DNA of 64,000 bases from Paenibacillus sp. J2TS4 (GTDB lineage Bacteria; Bacillota; Bacilli; Paenibacillales; NBRC-103111). The translations under genes and the position numbers were made by a program. The DNA lies in NCBI RefSeq assembly GCF_018403245.1, contig NZ_BOSH01000003.1, positions 310,001-374,000 of the forward strand. Direction: 5' to 3'. Positions 62,801 through 64,000 of this stretch are shown here, in pieces. Positions within the stretch are counted from its first letter, which is position 1, and each line of letters starts with the position of its first letter. The notes beneath the pieces are model-generated. The model was not told the origin of the DNA, made no database searches, and saw only the letters and a list, made by a program, of their open reading frames with translations.

Positions 62801-64000
62801 TACTTCTCGATGAGTGCTTCTTCATTAGAGCTCTGGGAATATTCGTCGTCTGATATTTTAGCAATTTGTATAAATACTTCTGTATCCTTAGCGGAGCCAC
62901 TGATCTCATAAGTAGTCAGGTTGGTCAATTGGAGCTTATTCAGCGCCACCCATTGGTTAGCTACAATATTTTTCTTAATCCCGTCCAATCTCACTTCGAG
63001 ATTATTCTTATTTGCTACTTTACAGAAGACGGCATAACAATAACTGGGATTTAACTGTGTGGTTTCGATGACTCTTTCACCGTCATAAGAGAATTTGCTA
63101 AACCACATGGTATTGTCGTATTGCTGCAAAAGGACCGTCTTACTAATAAGTGATTCTTGAATTCGTAATCCGTCCATCTGGCTCTCGAATTCGGATAATT
63201 GTTCCTGCATTTTTTCTTTGTCGGACAAGAAGCGTTCAAATTCGCCTTGTTTGCTAGTAATCAAATCATTATAATCCAACAAAGCATGGCATAAAGAATC
63301 ACTCATATAATGACTTGAAGAGAGGACACGTCCATGATCTCGTTCAAATGGATACATGAAGTAGCTAAAGTCCTCCAAATAGTTTTGTCCTGTTGGATTC
63401 ACTCTCTCGATGCTTAACCCGTCTTTACCAAATACTTTTAACCGGGTCACCATTTCGTCGGCGTCGGATTCTTTTCCTAATGATTTTAAATAGTGTCCAT
63501 AAGAAAATTTCAGCCCTTTATTGATTCCCGTATATTCAGGCTTGATAAGCCTTAGAGTCCGCATTATCGTATTCCATTGGATGATGGCATTAAAGGTTTC
63601 GGCAATTTTAAATACAGCGTCAAGGACGGTTGTATTGGTAAAATCAAAATCCCTGTAGGTTTTTTCAAAATCAGGGTCCAGATGATCGATCGCCCATAAC
63701 GTTTCAGACAGCACCTCATTTAGTGATTGCCTCGCATTTTTAGATTCCAGTTTTAACGCTCTGACCAGCTTGTCCTTTAATTCATAACCAAGCGAAAAGG
63801 CGCTTACGGACATATGATCCTTTTCTTCATCCATGTTGTCATTAATTTTGTTGATTAAATATAGTTCTTTTTGTGATCCCAGCCAAACTTCTAAGAGGTA
63901 CCTTTCCTTCAATAGATCGACATTCGGATTTCGCTCTTCCTTATGATAGATATTAACGTAGTAGGGAAGATCGAAGGAGATTTCGTTCAGTGAAGTCAGC
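59845..64000 (-). CDS. Phage tail-associated (endopeptidase/tail spike) protein, 5' end off window
   Basis: The frame is open from its stop at 59845 to the right edge, at least 1,384 residues, so the start lies beyond the window; the apparent TTG start at 63912 is internal. The N-terminal 200 residues look like the prophage endopeptidase tail/Tal family (FDFTNTTVLDAVFKIAETFN, AIIQWNTIMRTLRLIKPEY). A coiled-coil section follows (ERFLSDKEKMQEQLSEFESQ). The second half holds three related modules of about 65 residues of the type NGI-x-D-x-x-DG-x-x-x-RSD (TLDNIDGLMITRSDN, TMDAQNGLLVERSDN, NIDPINGIIVTRSDG). It is the central tip protein onto which the following gene products assemble. Confidence 0.88.
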   Translation of the reverse strand, partial: LTSLNEISFDLPYYVNIYHKEERNPNVDLLKERYLLEVWLGSQKELYLINKINDNMDEEKDHMSVSAFSLGYELKDKLVRALKLESKNARQSLNEVLSETLWAIDHLDPDFEKTYRDFDFTNTTVLDAVFKIAETFNAIIQWNTIMRTLRLIKPEYTGINKGLKFSYGHYLKSLGKESDADEMVTRLKVFGKDGLSIERVNPTGQNYLEDFSYFMYPFERDHGRVLSSSHYMSDSLCHALLDYNDLITSKQGEFERFLSDKEKMQEQLSEFESQMDGLRIQESLISKTVLLQQYDNTMWFSKFSYDGERVIETTQLNPSYCYAVFCKVANKNNLEVRLDGIKKNIVANQWVALNKLQLTNLTTYEISGSAKDTEVFIQIAKISDDEYSQSSNEEALIEKYSLDNKQMQITAKQQEIDLLQSQMDVVDKDIQNLTHTLAVENNFTFELIRELNTYVIEREFSDENYIHDKDLYKDAKERFDELRQPQTSVNIDIVNFLEIVEEQHNWDKLRLGDEVIIEYEKIGVKVTAKIIEISFDYEEMNINLTIANVTNIDDESKKLAKYIEKGLNTSTKVDMEKFKWDQNKVDLGVVGRILDNFWNEVTREINMANNEFVTIDHKGITIIDPNDPNRFLRATHGALGLTRSGGLKYETAITPDGIIAERLMGKIILGTRVIIGDDDGIWLTDGPLTTITDRCEREAMKIGLYEQNPDKFGISIHRYEQDNCNNTSITNRILMDAHDGMKVLRKNGADLEPVAWLDANGFMNLKGVKIDYASGTLNNGITLDNIDGLMITRSDNAVRTKVNATEGISIERFENNRWDKKFFADLNGQFYSHDLIAKRLRIVNDLDDLMLDSNIHYLNIGRFEHIITDGKLTPIEKLTLKQEWETIQTEYQKLKYQAEQYEYSDRDKRTISHIHIPPFVTAFQELGNYVEPLLADMNVTTPVDRNEFKAKFQGYYDQAKRIINEITNVLKYNSWQLGVPYNKVTMDAQNGLLVERSDNKFKAIFNATHGILLQKNNGGSWIDQFKVGTDGVIEARGLRIFDTNVDMLNGKLTNGINIDPINGIIVTRSDGVVKTGLNATRGIFIQRNNQDVFWADTNGVLHAIDLVAKRLKITADPMGGSTEDTLLIDASQRKLYLNNFDVEGVGRLDAQNIIVNNLISGEAIINDLTVNRLKTLPKNLNVGGKIDYVEAQDNYIRWITAAINGRTQAKDYNGRLLYWTDAKQKYATTQATAYPMYEYSINNKEIKREISFMGSGAQATPRDIIGAGDGGVNNSTDGKHDSAKVYIEKGNGYYNQAYYSSNYAKKRSLEFRDSRIDIYSEDGEVLISGKDYEVYAENGSIVMKMSNGSLFEMNSKGLKANINGDINFTASGRVNINGSEIHLN

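Noticed and set aside
63912..63912. TTG at 63912 as the start of the tail-associated protein
   Set aside because: The frame stays open to the window edge with protein-like sequence (LTSLNEISFDLPYYVNIYHK), so the true start lies outside.

Overview
The window reads as a chromosome segment of a low-to-mid GC, endospore-forming Firmicute of the Paenibacillus type. The evidence is the order cotE - amidoligase - mutS - S41 protease - mutL - methyltransferase - miaA - hfq, two spoVK copies, a YesN-type AraC regulator ahead of LplB/YtcP-type sugar ABC genes, copper-amine-oxidase-like 'stalk' domains, and many TTG/GTG starts behind strong GGAGG ribosome sites. The genus is inferred; no rRNA or tRNA gene was seen.

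Layout. 1-2.8 kb: a membrane glycosyltransferase-like gene cut by the left edge, then an ECF sigma / anti-sigma pair. 3.7-6 kb: a C-terminally broken epoxide hydrolase and a MarR regulator sharing one operator sequence, then an AT-rich shikimate kinase-like gene. 6-11 kb: yyaL, a sugar isomerase and a stalk-domain secreted protein. 11.4-17.8 kb: a carbohydrate uptake system (membrane AraC regulator, two permeases, binding lipoprotein). 17.9-20.7 kb: yxcD, a small secreted membrane protein, an Fe-S-type protein and an M32 carboxypeptidase, followed by an internally deleted YdcF pseudogene. 21.6-24.4 kb: a NitT/TauT-type ABC transporter. 25-38 kb: spore coat, mismatch repair, tRNA modification and Hfq. 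38-43 kb: a class A penicillin-binding protein, a cyclophilin lipoprotein, a SanA-like protein and a GNAT enzyme. 43.7-46.3 kb: a decayed junction holding a truncated spoVK, the C-terminal zinc ribbon of a large serine recombinase, a YdjO-like gene and an intact spoVK in the opposite direction. 46.4-64 kb: an AT-rich, minus-strand phage tail module (tail-associated protein, PAAR-like tip candidate, baseplate/fibre proteins) carrying an ankyrin cargo gene and an IS3-family insertion; it runs off the right edge.

The most unusual signal is in the intergenic DNA. Six islands (near 3.1, 9.5, 21.2, 26.4, 32.9 and 43.2 kb) each carry four (once five) 12-13 bp near-palindromic boxes. The box-to-box steps are almost invariant, about 51, 61 and 51 bp, and in the clearest islands the first two boxes are inverted relative to the last two. 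Box sequence differs between islands but is coherent within each one. None was found in the phage module. A second repeat family (24462-24725 and 37739-37935) has terminal inverted repeats whose arms change together between copies, which suggests a folded RNA or a hairpin-type mobile repeat.
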